A stretch of DNA of 64,000 nucleotides from CALMKX01 sp036274895. Lineage in GTDB: Bacteria > Acidobacteriota > Thermoanaerobaculia > Multivoradales > SZUA-115. The notes under the pieces were generated by a model. The model saw only the letters and a program-made list of their open reading frames with translations. It was not told where the DNA came from and did no database searches. The stretch lies in the NCBI GenBank assembly GCA_036274895.1, contig DASUEU010000049.1, positions 62,001 to 126,000 of the forward strand. Direction: 5' to 3'. A program made the position numbers and the translations under genes. Below, one piece after another: positions 7,333 through 16,651 of the stretch; positions within the stretch are counted from its first letter, which is position 1, and every line of letters begins with the position of its first letter.

Positions 7333-9063
7333 GTGACCCACCATGTCATCCCGCCCCACGGAGGGACTCTCGTCTCCCTCCTTGTTTCGGAGGCGCGCGC
7401 GACCGAGCTGAAACAGGCCTCGCGCGACTGGCAGTCCTGGAACCTGACCAGCCGACAGATCTGTGACTTCGAGCTCCTGGCCAACGGCGGCTTCTCGCCC
7501 CTCCGGGGCTTCCTGGGCCGCGCCGACTACGAGTCCGTGTGCCGTGACATGCGGCTGGCGAACGGCCTGCTCTGGCCGATGCCGATCACCCTCGACGTCG
7601 ACGAGGCCACGGCGGAGAAGCTCGCGGCCGGCTCGCACCTGGCTCTGCGGGATCCCGAGGGGGTCATGCTGGGCGTGCTCCACGTCGAGGAGATCTGGAC
7701 CCCCGACCGCGAGGCCGAGGCCGCCCAGGTCTTCGGCACCACCGACAAGACCCATCCCGGGGTCGCCCATCTGCTCGCCCGCAGCGGTCCGGTCTACCTC
7801 GGTGGCAGGATCGAGGCCCTCCAGCTGCCGACCTACTACGACTATCGAGCCCTGCGCCACACCCCCGAGGAGCTGCGCCACGAGCTGGCCAGGAACGGCT
7901 GGCGCCGAGTCGTCGCCTTCCAGACCCGCAACCCGATGCACCGCGCCCACACCGAGCTGACCCTGCGGGCGGCCAAGGAGGCCGAGGCCAACCTCCTGGT
8001 GCACCCGGTGGTGGGGCAGACCAAGCCGGGCGATGTCGATCACTACACCCGCGTGCGCTGCTACCAAGCGGTGATGCCCTCCTACCCGCAAGGCACGGCG
8101 ATGCTCTCGCTGCTGCCTCTCGCCATGCGCATGGGTGGCCCGCGCGAGGCGGTGTGGCACGCCCTGATCCGCAAGAACTACGGCTGTACCCACTTCATCG
8201 TCGGCCGGGACCACGCCGGCCCGGGCAACGATTCGACCGGCAAGCCCTTCTACGGCCCCTATGACGCCCAGGAGCTGATGAAGCAGCACGAGGCCGAGCT
8301 GGGCGTGAGCATGGTCCCCTTCCGCAACATGGTCTTCATCGAGAACCGCGACCTTTACGTGCCCGAGGACGAGGTGCGCGACGGCGATCGGGTGCTGTCG
8401 ATCTCCGGCACGCAGCTGCGCCAGCGCCTCCAGGACGGCCGGGAGATTCCGGAGTGGTTCACCTACCCGGCGGTGGCCGAGGAGCTGCGCCGGACCCATC
8501 CGCCGCGGCACCGCCAGGGCTTCACGGTCTTCTTCACCGGCCTGTCGGGAGCCGGCAAATCGACCATCGCCAACGTGCTGCTCTCCAAGCTCCTCGAGCT
8601 GGGCGGCCGGCCGGTCACCCTCCTGGACGGCGACGTCGTGCGCAAGCATCTCTCCTCCGAGCTGGGCTTCTCGAAGGAGCACCGCGACATCAACATCCGG
8701 CGCATCGGCTTTGTCGCCTCGGAGATCACCAAGAACGGTGGCATCGCCATCTGTGCGCCGATCGCCCCCTACGACAGCGTGCGCAAGGACGTCCGGCGCA
8801 TGGTCGAGCCGGGAGGTGGCTTCCAGCTGGTGTTCGCGGCCACGCCGATCGAGACCTGTGAGGAGCGGGATAGGAAGGGTCTCTACGCCAAGGCGCGCGC
8901 CGGCATCCTGAAGGAGTTCACCGGCATCTCGGACCCCTACGAGGAGCCCACCGACGCCGATCTGGTGATCGACACCCGTGAGTTCACGCCCGAGGAGGCC
9001 GCTCAGGCGATCATCCTCCACCTCGAGAAGGAGGGCTACATCGGGCCGGAGCAGGGGCGATGA
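7333..9063 (+). CDS. bifunctional ATP sulfurylase / APS kinase (PAPS synthase)
   Basis: A 576-residue fusion starting at GTG 7333 with AAGGAG (7318-7323) upstream. Residues 1-390 are ATP sulfurylase: active-site QTRNPMHRAH (197-206), containing the HxxH-type nucleotide motif, and VGRDH (290-294). Residues 395-576 are APS kinase with P-loop GLSGAGKST (403-411), the DGDVVRKHLS segment and the ICAPIAPYDSVR loop. Together they convert sulfate and ATP to APS and then PAPS in the cytoplasm. The sulfurylase-then-kinase order is that of Sat-CysC fusions rather than the CysDNC type. Gene order (PAP phosphatase next, sulfotransferases downstream) says the PAPS feeds polysaccharide sulfation rather than cysteine synthesis. 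The 3' end overlaps the next start by 4 bp. Confidence 0.95.
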   Translation: MTHHVIPPHGGTLVSLLVSEARATELKQASRDWQSWNLTSRQICDFELLANGGFSPLRGFLGRADYESVCRDMRLANGLLWPMPITLDVDEATAEKLAAGSHLALRDPEGVMLGVLHVEEIWTPDREAEAAQVFGTTDKTHPGVAHLLARSGPVYLGGRIEALQLPTYYDYRALRHTPEELRHELARNGWRRVVAFQTRNPMHRAHTELTLRAAKEAEANLLVHPVVGQTKPGDVDHYTRVRCYQAVMPSYPQGTAMLSLLPLAMRMGGPREAVWHALIRKNYGCTHFIVGRDHAGPGNDSTGKPFYGPYDAQELMKQHEAELGVSMVPFRNMVFIENRDLYVPEDEVRDGDRVLSISGTQLRQRLQDGREIPEWFTYPAVAEELRRTHPPRHRQGFTVFFTGLSGAGKSTIANVLLSKLLELGGRPVTLLDGDVVRKHLSSELGFSKEHRDINIRRIGFVASEITKNGGIAICAPIAPYDSVRKDVRRMVEPGGGFQLVFAATPIETCEERDRKGLYAKARAGILKEFTGISDPYEEPTDADLVIDTREFTPEEAAQAIILHLEKEGYIGPEQGR

Positions 9064-9872
9064 GCAGCACCGAGGCCCTCGAGCGCCGACGGGCCGACCT
9101 CGAGCGCATCTCCGCGGCCCTCGATGCCGCGGTCGAGGCGCTCGGGGTTTTCACGCCGGGAGCGATTTCCGCCAGCAAGAAGGCCGGGGGCAGTCCGGTG
9201 ACGGAGGCCGATCACGCCGTCAACGAGGTGCTGCTCTCCCTCTTGCCCCAAACCGGTGAAGGCTGGCTCTCCGAGGAAACCGCCGACGATCCCGCCCGCC
9301 TTTCCTGCCGGCGGGTGTGGGTCGTCGATCCTTTGGACGGCACCCGCGAGTTCGTCGAGGGCCTGCCGGAGTGGTGCGTGTCGATCGGGTTGGTCGAGGA
9401 CGGTGAGGCCGTGGCCGGCGGCATCGTCAACCCGGAGACGGGGGAGACGATCGTCGGCTCGCTCGAGACCGGTGTCACCTTGAACGGCCGGCCGGTGCGG
9501 GCGAGCCGGCGCCCCGACCTCGCCGGGGCGGTGGTGCTGGCCAGCCGCAGCGAGGTGCGCCGCGGCGAGTGGGCCCCCTTCGAGGGGGCTGGCTTCACCG
9601 TCGAGCCCTTGGGCTCGGTGGCCTTCAAGCTCGCTCTGGTCGCCGCCGGCAAGGTCGACGCCACCTGGACCCTGGTGCCCAAGAACGACTGGGACATCGC
9701 GGCGGGGGTGGCGCTGGTCAACGCGGCGGGTGGCAAGGTCTACCAGCCGGGGGGAGCCCGTTGCAGGTTCAACCGGCCGACCACCCTGCTGCCCGGGCTG
9801 ATCGCCTGTGGACCGGCCCTGCCGGGGCAGATCGACGCTGCCATCGCTTCCCGGGCCGGCCGCAAGCGATGA
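9060..9872 (+). CDS. cysQ: 3'(2'),5'-bisphosphate nucleotidase, CysQ-like
   Basis: A 270-residue protein of the inositol monophosphatase superfamily. Metal-binding motifs are visible: LSEETADD (about 72-79, the acidic E-E site), DPLDGTREF (90-98) and WDIAAGVALVNAAGG near the C-terminus. CysQ hydrolyses PAP, the by-product of PAPS-dependent sulfotransferases, to AMP and phosphate, relieving product inhibition. Its position directly after the PAPS synthase (start ATG overlapping that stop by 4 bp) and upstream of two sulfotransferases supports the PAP-phosphatase role over inositol phosphatase. Confidence 0.9.
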   Translation: MSSTEALERRRADLERISAALDAAVEALGVFTPGAISASKKAGGSPVTEADHAVNEVLLSLLPQTGEGWLSEETADDPARLSCRRVWVVDPLDGTREFVEGLPEWCVSIGLVEDGEAVAGGIVNPETGETIVGSLETGVTLNGRPVRASRRPDLAGAVVLASRSEVRRGEWAPFEGAGFTVEPLGSVAFKLALVAAGKVDATWTLVPKNDWDIAAGVALVNAAGGKVYQPGGARCRFNRPTTLLPGLIACGPALPGQIDAAIASRAGRKR

Positions 9873-11203
9873 GCGAGCAGGGCCACTCGGTGGCTGACGC
9901 GCTGGCGGCGAAGATCACGGCCTCCGAGGCCGTGGTCGGCGTCGTCGGCCTCGGCTACGTCGGCCTACCGGTGGCCCTGACCTTCGCCGAGGCCGGCTTG
10001 GCGGTCCTCGGCTTCGACATCGACGGCGCCAAGATCGACGTGCTTTCGGCCGGTGGCAGCTACATCGGCCACTTGCCGGCGCAGCGCATCCGCCGGGCCC
10101 TGGCGTCGGGGCGCTTCCGGGCCACCGTCGACTTCCGTCGGTTGGCCGAAGCCGACGCCGTCGTCATCTGCGTGCCGACCCCGCTGACGCCACAACGGGA
10201 GCCGGACCTCTCGAGCGTCGAGGCCACGGTCGAGCAGATCCGGGCCACCCTGCGCCCGGGCCAGCTGATCGTCCTCGAGTCGACTACCTACCCGGGCACC
10301 ACGGACGAGCTGCTGCGACTACGCCTCGAGACCACCGGCCTCGCCTGCGGCCGGGACTTCTTCCTCGCTTTCTCACCCGAGCGGGAGGATCCGGGCAACA
10401 CCCGCTTCACCACCGCCCAGATCCCGAAGGTGGTGGGGGGAGTCGACGTGGTCTCCGGCGACCTCGCCCAGGCCCTCTACGACCGCGCCTTCGAGCGCAC
10501 GGTGCGGGTGGGCTCGGCGCGGGCCGCCGAAGCCTCGAAGCTGACCGAGAACATCTTCCGGGCGGTCAACATCGCCCTGGTCAACGAGCTGAAGGTGGTC
10601 TTCGACCGCATGGGCATCGACGTCTGGGAGGTGCTCGACGCTGCTGCCACCAAGCCCTTCGGCTTCCTGCGCTTCGATCCTGGCCCGGGCTGGGGCGGCC
10701 ACTGCATTCCCCTCGACCCCTTCTACCTGGCCTGGAAGGCGCGGCAGTACGACGTGCCGACCCAGTTCATCGAGCTGGCCGGCGAGGTCAACCGGGGCAT
10801 GCCCGCCTGGGTGGTGGCCAAGCTCCAGGCGGCGCTCAACGAGCGAGGTCTGGCGGTCAAGGGCCGGCGGGTGCTGGTGTTGGGCATCGCCTACAAGCGG
10901 GACGTGGCCGACCCGCGGGAGAGCCCGGCCTTCGAGGTGATCGACCGGCTGCTCGCCCTCGGGGCTGAGGTCTCCTACCACGATCCCCACTTGCCGGAGG
11001 CCCCGGCCATGCGCTCCTGGCCTCATCTGCCGCCCCTCACCTCGGTGCCGTTGACCGAGGCGACCCTGGCCGCGGCCGATGCGGTGGTGCTGGTCACCGA
11101 CCATGCGAGCGTGGACTACGAGCTGGTCGGCCGGGCGGCGCGGCTGATCGTCGACACCCGGGGGGTGTTCCGCGCGCCTCGCCCGGAGGTGATCAAGGCT
11201 TGA
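9869..11203 (+). CDS. UDP-sugar 6-dehydrogenase (WbpA-like UDP-HexNAc dehydrogenase)
   Basis: A 444-residue UDP-glucose/GDP-mannose dehydrogenase-family enzyme. The N-terminal Rossmann motif is VGVVGLGYVGLPVAL, the substrate-domain lysine sits in EASKLTENIFRAVNIAL, and the catalytic cysteine is C279 within GWGGHCIPLDPFYLAWKA. The GGHCIPLDPFYL form resembles WbpA-type UDP-GlcNAc dehydrogenases more than UDP-glucose dehydrogenase (Ugd). It oxidises C6 of a UDP-hexose derivative to a uronic acid with two NAD+. The ATG at 9869 overlaps the cysQ stop by 4 bp. It would supply an acidic sugar to the polymer. Substrate choice is inferred from one motif. Confidence 0.88.
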   Translation: MSEQGHSVADALAAKITASEAVVGVVGLGYVGLPVALTFAEAGLAVLGFDIDGAKIDVLSAGGSYIGHLPAQRIRRALASGRFRATVDFRRLAEADAVVICVPTPLTPQREPDLSSVEATVEQIRATLRPGQLIVLESTTYPGTTDELLRLRLETTGLACGRDFFLAFSPEREDPGNTRFTTAQIPKVVGGVDVVSGDLAQALYDRAFERTVRVGSARAAEASKLTENIFRAVNIALVNELKVVFDRMGIDVWEVLDAAATKPFGFLRFDPGPGWGGHCIPLDPFYLAWKARQYDVPTQFIELAGEVNRGMPAWVVAKLQAALNERGLAVKGRRVLVLGIAYKRDVADPRESPAFEVIDRLLALGAEVSYHDPHLPEAPAMRSWPHLPPLTSVPLTEATLAAADAVVLVTDHASVDYELVGRAARLIVDTRGVFRAPRPEVIKA

Positions 11204-12156
11204 GCGGCCTCGCGGGCTGCCCGGTGCTGGTCACCGGCGGAGCGGGCTTCATCGGCTCCCACCTGGTCGACGCCCTGCTCGCGGGCGGTGCCCGGGTGCG
11301 GGTGCTCGATGACCTGTCGAGCGGGCTCGAGACCAATCTCGCCGAGGTGCGGGCCGACATCGAGCTGCTGGTCGGCGACCTTTGCGACGCCGAGGCCTGC
11401 CGCCGGGCTTGCGACCGTGTGCGTCTGGTCTTCCACCAAGCGGCCCTGGGCTCGGTGCCCCGCTCGATCGCTCACCCCGCCCGTTCGATCGAGGTCAACG
11501 TCGGCGGCAATGCCCGGCTCTTCGAGGCGGCGCGGGACGCCGGGGTCGCGCGGGTGGTCTACGCCTCGTCCTCCTCGGTCTACGGCGACAGCCCCACGCT
11601 GCCCAAGCGGGAGGGTGAGGAGGGCCAGCCCCTCTCGCCCTACGCCTGGTCCAAGGCGGCGGGGGAGCAGCTGGCGCGGGTCTTCGCCCGGTCGCTCGCC
11701 CTGCCGTCGATCGGTCTGCGCTACTTCAACGTCTACGGCCCCCGCCAGCGGCCTGACGGCCCCTATGCGGCGGTGGTGCCGCGCTTCTTCGCCGCCTGGC
11801 GGGAAGGCCGAGCGCCCGTGATCTACGGCGATGGCGAGCAGAGCCGGGACTTCACCTTCGTCGCCGACGCCGTGGCCGCCAACCTCGCGGCGGCCACGGC
11901 GAGCGTCGAGGCCCTCGGCCAGGCCTACAACGTCGGGGCGGGCGGTGGCGTCACGGTGCGTGAGCTCGCCGAGCGGATCCGCGAGCTTGCCGGCGGCGGT
12001 CCCGAGCCCGAGCACGCTCCGGCCCGCAGCGGTGACGTGCGCCACTCTCTGGCCGACGTCGAGAAGGCCCGCCGGGAGCTCGGCTGGGCCCCCGCCTGGA
12101 GCCTCGAAGCCGGGCTCGCCGCCACCGCGCCCTGGTTCCTCGGCCGCCGGAGCTGA
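11200..12156 (+). CDS. NAD-dependent UDP-sugar 4-epimerase (extended SDR)
   Basis: A 318-residue extended short-chain dehydrogenase. It has the NAD-binding motif VTGGAGFIGSH, catalytic Ser in YASSSSVYGD, and Y-x3-K as PYAWSKAAGEQ. It starts at TTG 11200, which overlaps the dehydrogenase stop by 3 bp; no ATG or GTG fits the conserved N-terminus. Paired with the dehydrogenase just upstream it resembles WbpP/TviC-type enzymes, which epimerise UDP-GlcNAc or UDP-HexNAc uronic acids at C4. The family assignment is firm; the substrate is not. Confidence 0.85.
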   Translation: MSGLAGCPVLVTGGAGFIGSHLVDALLAGGARVRVLDDLSSGLETNLAEVRADIELLVGDLCDAEACRRACDRVRLVFHQAALGSVPRSIAHPARSIEVNVGGNARLFEAARDAGVARVVYASSSSVYGDSPTLPKREGEEGQPLSPYAWSKAAGEQLARVFARSLALPSIGLRYFNVYGPRQRPDGPYAAVVPRFFAAWREGRAPVIYGDGEQSRDFTFVADAVAANLAAATASVEALGQAYNVGAGGGVTVRELAERIRELAGGGPEPEHAPARSGDVRHSLADVEKARRELGWAPAWSLEAGLAATAPWFLGRRS

Positions 12157-12163
12157 CGCCGCG

Positions 12164-13522
12164 ATGCTGACCGTCGGCACCGGCCTGCTCGCGCGCTTGG
12201 TCCCGGCGCGGCTGCGCGATGAGAGCGTGGTCGCCGTGCTCTCGCGGGGCAGCGCCGGCAGCGTGATGGTGAGCGGCGTCGGGGCCCTGGTCGGCGTGGC
12301 CAGCCACATGTTGCTGGCCCGGCTGCTCGGCGTCGAGGCCTTCGGCCGTTACAGCTATGCCTGGACCGTGGCCAGCCTGCTGGTGATCGTCGCCACCCTC
12401 GGCTTCGATACCGCCCAGGTCCGCTTCGTGGCCTCCTACCGGGTTTCAGGGGAGTGGGGCCGCCTGGCCGGGCTCCTGCGCTTCGGCGACCGGCTGGTGC
12501 TCGCCGCGGGGGTGGCGGTGGGCGGCCTGACCGCGGGGGTCGTCGCGCTCTTCTCGCCGGAGCTGTCCCCGGCTCTGGCGCACACCCTCTGGGCCGCCTG
12601 TGCCGCTCTCCCCGTGCTGGCCGTCCTGGGTCTCAAGGGAGCGGCCCTCCAGGGTCTCAAGCGAGTGGTCTGGGCGCGGCTTCCCGAGGGAGTGATCCGT
12701 CCCCCGCTGGCCCTCGCGCTGGCCGCCCTCGCGGCCTGGGCCCTGGGCGGCATCGGCTCGGCCGGGACCATGCTCGCCACCCTGGCAGCGGCAGCCGTCT
12801 GCGTCTGGGTTGGCCAGATCCTGCTCGCTCGCAGCCTGCCCTCCGAGGTGGACTCAGCGACGCCGGAGAGCCACGGCCGGGAGTGGGTGCGAGTCTCCCT
12901 GCCCCTGTTGCTGGTCTCGGGCATGCGCCTGATGATGGGGCAGGCCGACGTCCTGCTGGTAGGGGCCATGCTGGGCACCCGCGAGGCCGGTCTCTACACC
13001 GCCGCGACCCGCCTCGGCCAGCTGATCACCTTCGGCCAGAACGCCGCCAACGGCATCGCCGCGCCCCTGATCTCCGAGCTGCACGCCCAGGGGGACCGCC
13101 AGGGCCTGCAGCGGGCGGTCACCCTCGCCAGCTGGGGCGCCACCCTGTGGGCCGCTGCCGCTGCCCTGGTGCTTGCCGTGCTGGGACGCTGGCTGCTGGG
13201 CCTCTGGGGCCCGGAGTTCAGCTCGGTGTGGTCGGTGCTGGTGATCCTCTCGCTCGGTCAGGTGGTGAACGCCGCCGCCGGTCCGGTGGGCTACCTGCTC
13301 AACATGACCGGCCATCAGGACACCAACGCCCGGATCCTCGGCTGGGTGGTGGGCGCGAACATCCTCCTCAACGTGCCGGCCATCGCCTGGCTGGGGGCCC
13401 CCGGAGCGGCCCTCACCACCGCCGTGCTCAACGCGGTGAAGAACGTCTGGACCTGGGTCGAGGTGCGGCGGCGGCTGGGCATCGCCCCTTCGGTGCTGTT
13501 CGAGAAGGGGGTGTGGCGGTGA
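12164..13522 (+). CDS. oligosaccharide flippase (Wzx-like, MVF superfamily)
   Basis: A 452-residue polytopic protein starting at ATG 12164. The open frame continues upstream to 11831 only as a shadow of the epimerase gene. The N-terminal signature SRGSAGSVMVSGVGALVGVASHMLLARLLGVEAFGRYSYAWT (first two helices, about residues 25-66) is typical of polysaccharide exporters of the Wzx/RfbX type. About 12-14 membrane segments are expected. It would flip the undecaprenyl-linked, possibly already sulfated, repeat unit to the periplasm for polymerisation. The stop overlaps the next GTG by 4 bp. Confidence 0.88.
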   Translation: MLTVGTGLLARLVPARLRDESVVAVLSRGSAGSVMVSGVGALVGVASHMLLARLLGVEAFGRYSYAWTVASLLVIVATLGFDTAQVRFVASYRVSGEWGRLAGLLRFGDRLVLAAGVAVGGLTAGVVALFSPELSPALAHTLWAACAALPVLAVLGLKGAALQGLKRVVWARLPEGVIRPPLALALAALAAWALGGIGSAGTMLATLAAAAVCVWVGQILLARSLPSEVDSATPESHGREWVRVSLPLLLVSGMRLMMGQADVLLVGAMLGTREAGLYTAATRLGQLITFGQNAANGIAAPLISELHAQGDRQGLQRAVTLASWGATLWAAAAALVLAVLGRWLLGLWGPEFSSVWSVLVILSLGQVVNAAAGPVGYLLNMTGHQDTNARILGWVVGANILLNVPAIAWLGAPGAALTTAVLNAVKNVWTWVEVRRRLGIAPSVLFEKGVWR

Positions 13523-14376
13523 GCCGGGCCCTGCCCAACCTGATCGTGGGCGGAGCCCAGAAATCCGGCACCACCACCCTCCACCGCCTGCTCGAGAGCC
13601 ATCCCGGGGTGTTCTTCCCGGCCCGGCCGCAGGAGATCCACTTCTTCGACCTCGACGACCGATATGCCCGGGGCCTCGATTGGTACGCCGGGCATTTCAC
13701 GGCTTGGGCCGGCCAGCCGGTGATCGCCCAGACCTCGCCTCTCTACCTCTACGAGCCGGCGGCGGCGGGGCGGATCGCTGCGGCCCTGCCCGCGGTGCGC
13801 CTGATCTTCGTGCTCCGGCACCCGATCGAGCGCGCCGCCTCCCACTACTGGCACGAGGTGCGTTATGGCTGGGAGCCCCTGTCCTTCGAAGAAGCCCTGG
13901 AGCGGGAGCCCCTGCGGCTGCAGGGAGGGCAGGAGGCGCGGCGCCACTACTCCTATCTCGACCGCGGTCGCTACGCCGCCCAACTGCGCCGCTACTTCGA
14001 CCTCTTTCCGGCGGAGCAGATCCTGGTTCTCACCTATGACCAGCTGGTGGCCGACCTGCCCGCCCTGGGCCGTCGTTGTGCCGAGTTTCTTGGTCTCGCC
14101 GTCGAGGGTTGGGCCCTGCCGGCGCGAGAGGATTCCTTCCGCCACAACCGAGCACAGCGGCCCCGGTTCCGGATCCTCCAGCGGTGGGTGCGCCCCGTGC
14201 GCTCGGCCCTGCCGGCTCTGGCCTGGCTGGTCGACCGGATGAACCTGGTGCCGGCCCGCTACCCGCCGGTCGCGCCCGAGACACGAGCCCGGCTCGCCGA
14301 GCTCTTCGCCCCCGAGATCGAGGATCTCGCCCGGCTCACCGGCCTCGACCTCGCGGCCTGGCGGGAGAAGCCATGA
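13519..14376 (+). CDS. PAPS-dependent sulfotransferase 1
   Basis: A 285-residue soluble protein from GTG 13519. It has the 5'-phosphosulfate loop GGAQKSGTTTL (residues 11-21, catalytic-loop K15) and the 3'-phosphate-binding segment LRHPIERAASHY (99-110; R100 and S108 are the expected contacts). This is the carbohydrate sulfotransferase fold (Sulfotransfer_1/HSST-like). It moves sulfate from PAPS to a sugar hydroxyl or amine. It sits in the operon after the flippase, downstream of the PAPS synthase and PAP phosphatase. The cytoplasmic location implies sulfation of the lipid-linked unit before flipping. Confidence 0.9.
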   Translation: MSRALPNLIVGGAQKSGTTTLHRLLESHPGVFFPARPQEIHFFDLDDRYARGLDWYAGHFTAWAGQPVIAQTSPLYLYEPAAAGRIAAALPAVRLIFVLRHPIERAASHYWHEVRYGWEPLSFEEALEREPLRLQGGQEARRHYSYLDRGRYAAQLRRYFDLFPAEQILVLTYDQLVADLPALGRRCAEFLGLAVEGWALPAREDSFRHNRAQRPRFRILQRWVRPVRSALPALAWLVDRMNLVPARYPPVAPETRARLAELFAPEIEDLARLTGLDLAAWREKP

Positions 14377-15371
14377 GTGCTGGTGGCCCGCGGTTCCTCG
14401 TCGTCGGTGGTCGCCAGCGCCCGGACGCCCTCGGCCGGCCCGAGTGGGAGCGCCACGAGCGGGGCCTGGTGCTCGCCGTCGAGCCTGGGGTGGGAGTGGA
14501 GCCGGTTTTCGACTACCGCTCGCCGCCGGAGGCGATCCCGCCCAACGAGGACTTCGCCGTGCTGTTCAAGGCCGGCAGCTTCGACGGCGAGACCCTCTGG
14601 CTGCCGACACCGACCGAGGTCCTGGGCCTCGCCTGGCCGAGCCTCGAGCGCCGCTGCTACCTCTCCCTGCCCAGCTTCAACGACCTCCACCACGTGCGGC
14701 CCACCGGGCGGGGCACCGTGTTGGTGGTCTCGACCGGCCTCGACCTGGTGCAGGAGATCGACCTCGGGGGCCACGTGGTGCGCGAGTGGGCGGCCCTCGG
14801 CGGCGAGGCTTGGGCTCGTTTCTCGCCCCTGGTGGACTACCGCAAGGTGGCGAGCACCAAGCCCCACGCCTGCCACCCCAACTTCGTTTTCGAAGCCGAT
14901 GGCGAAGTCTGGGTCACCCGCTTCGAGCAGCGGGATGCCGCCTGCCTCACCCGTCCCGAGCGCCGCATCGACATCGCCCTCGAGCGCCCCCACGATGGCA
15001 TCGTGGTGGGGCGCAAGGTCTACTTCACGACGGTCGACGGCCGGATCGTCATCGCCGATCTCGAGGGCGACCGTGTCGAAGGCGTCGTGGACCTGAACCA
15101 GGTCTGCGGCACCGACCTCGCCCTCGGCTGGTGCCGGGGTCTCGCCGTGCTCGATGGCGAGCGGGTGGTGGTAGGGTTCTCGCGTCTGCGACCGACGAAG
15201 TTGCGCGAGAACGTGCGCTGGGTGAAGCACCGCCTCGGCCTCGCCACCCGGCCGGGCAACCTGCCCTGCCGGATCGCCTGCGTGGACCTGGCGGCGGAGC
15301 GGGTGGTGTGGGAGGAGAACCTCGAGCCGCACGGTCTGGCCGCCGTCTTCTCGGTCCACCTTCTGCCGTGA
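14373..15371 (+). CDS. propeller-like protein of unknown function in sulfation operon
   Basis: A 332-residue protein with no signal peptide or membrane segment. The ATG at 14373 overlaps the sulfotransferase stop by 4 bp. It shows repeated short strands and turns such as LHHVRPTGRGTVLVVSTGLD, CHPNFVFEADGEVWVTRFEQ and HDGIVVGRKVYFTTVDGRIV, suggesting a beta-propeller. The His-containing blade pattern loosely resembles the ASST-like protein at 3103, so it could be a distant arylsulfotransferase-like or sulfotransferase-accessory protein. Proteins of this kind (possibly the TIGR03032 group) are known mainly as conserved hypotheticals. The next gene starts 4 bp before its stop, placing it firmly in the operon. 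Confidence 0.5.
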   Translation: MSAGGPRFLVVGGRQRPDALGRPEWERHERGLVLAVEPGVGVEPVFDYRSPPEAIPPNEDFAVLFKAGSFDGETLWLPTPTEVLGLAWPSLERRCYLSLPSFNDLHHVRPTGRGTVLVVSTGLDLVQEIDLGGHVVREWAALGGEAWARFSPLVDYRKVASTKPHACHPNFVFEADGEVWVTRFEQRDAACLTRPERRIDIALERPHDGIVVGRKVYFTTVDGRIVIADLEGDRVEGVVDLNQVCGTDLALGWCRGLAVLDGERVVVGFSRLRPTKLRENVRWVKHRLGLATRPGNLPCRIACVDLAAERVVWEENLEPHGLAAVFSVHLLP

Positions 15372-16651
15372 GCACACCAGAGCCCATGCCTGGCCAGACC
15401 GAGCCCGTCCACACCATGGCCAGGCTGGGTGGGGCGTTGGTCGCCCTCTGGGCCGGGGCGGCGGTGGTGATCTTCTTCTCCCAGGCTGACCTCTGGCTCT
15501 ACCGCAGCGGGCTTTCGCCGCTGCGGCCCACCGTCCTCTACCTCGCCCTGTCGGTGCCGTTGGCGTTGGTCGTCCTGGCTCGCCAGACCCTGCGGCCCGA
15601 TGGCGGGGGGCAGATCCTGCGGCTGCTGGCCGGCACGGCACCGGTGTGGCTGCCGTGGCTGGCTCTGACCGGATCAGCGGCCCTGGCCACTGCGTTCGCC
15701 GCCGGTCCCCCGGCGGAGCACCTGCCCTATCTGGCTCTCTACGGCTTTGACCTGGGTGCCCTGGGGCTCGCCCTCCTCCTGCCCCTGCTGCCCTCGGTGC
15801 GGCACGTTTGGCCGGTGGCGCTGGTGGTGGGGCTGGGCGTGATCGTCCTGGCGATCGCCGCCGACGTCTCCCAGCCGGGCACTTTCTCGCGGGTGCTCTC
15901 GCGGGCGGCCGGCCCCTCGGGCGAGCCCAATGCCGCGGCCTTTCTCCTCGTCTCGGGCGCGGCTCTGACTCTCCGCTACGAGCGCTTTCGCGGGCGCGAC
16001 GCCCTACTGCTGGCGGCGGTGGCGGTGGCCATGCTGGCGACTCTCTCCCGCGGCGGCTTTCTCCTGCTCGGCCTGCTGGTGGTCTTCTACCTGGCGGGGC
16101 TGCGGGCGAACCTGGCTCGGGAGGCCGGGCCGCGCCGGCCGTCCCGTGGTCTGCGGCTGGCCGGCGTGGCTGCGTTGGCCCTGGCGCTCGCCCTCGCGAT
16201 CGTCGCCGCGGGCCGCAGCCACGGTGGGCTCTTCGATCTGGCGAAGACCCAGGAGCGGCTGGCCATGTTCTCGGGAGGCGACTCCTTTCTCGCCGACAGC
16301 AGCGACCGCCGGATCATCTTCACCACCTATCTGATGGCGATCGCCCAGGCGCCGTGGCTGGGTCACGGGCCGGGCTACGTCTACGGCGAGCCCAAGGGCC
16401 CCCACAATCGCTACCTGCACGAGTGGGTGAGCGGCGGGCTGCCCGGCCTGATCAGCTACCTGGTTCTGCTCGCCGGGGCGGGGCTGTTCTTCGCCGCTCG
16501 CGGTGATCGACGCGGTCTCGCCTTCGTGGTCCTGCTCGCGGCCTGGGGCCTGTTCAGCCACACCTATCTCGACTACCGCGCCGTGCTGTTGCCCCTGGGG
16601 TTGGCGGCGGGCACGGCGTGGCTGCGCTGCGAGGCCCCGGCTGGCGAATGA
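15368..16651 (+). CDS. O-antigen polymerase/ligase-like membrane protein (Wzy/WaaL family)
   Basis: A 427-residue protein from GTG 15368 (4-bp overlap with the preceding stop) with about 10-12 membrane helices. The large periplasmic loop toward the C-terminus contains WLGHGPGYVYGE and PHNRYLHEWVSGGLPGLISY, the 'HN-x-[YFL]-L' signature of the O-antigen ligase/polymerase family (PF04932-like). The enzyme would polymerise undecaprenyl-linked repeat units in the periplasm. A Wzy role is favoured over a WaaL ligase because it sits within a gene cluster with a flippase and chain-length regulator. A second protein of this type is encoded at 23917-25695. Confidence 0.82.
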   Translation: MSTPEPMPGQTEPVHTMARLGGALVALWAGAAVVIFFSQADLWLYRSGLSPLRPTVLYLALSVPLALVVLARQTLRPDGGGQILRLLAGTAPVWLPWLALTGSAALATAFAAGPPAEHLPYLALYGFDLGALGLALLLPLLPSVRHVWPVALVVGLGVIVLAIAADVSQPGTFSRVLSRAAGPSGEPNAAAFLLVSGAALTLRYERFRGRDALLLAAVAVAMLATLSRGGFLLLGLLVVFYLAGLRANLAREAGPRRPSRGLRLAGVAALALALALAIVAAGRSHGGLFDLAKTQERLAMFSGGDSFLADSSDRRIIFTTYLMAIAQAPWLGHGPGYVYGEPKGPHNRYLHEWVSGGLPGLISYLVLLAGAGLFFAARGDRRGLAFVVLLAAWGLFSHTYLDYRAVLLPLGLAAGTAWLRCEAPAGE

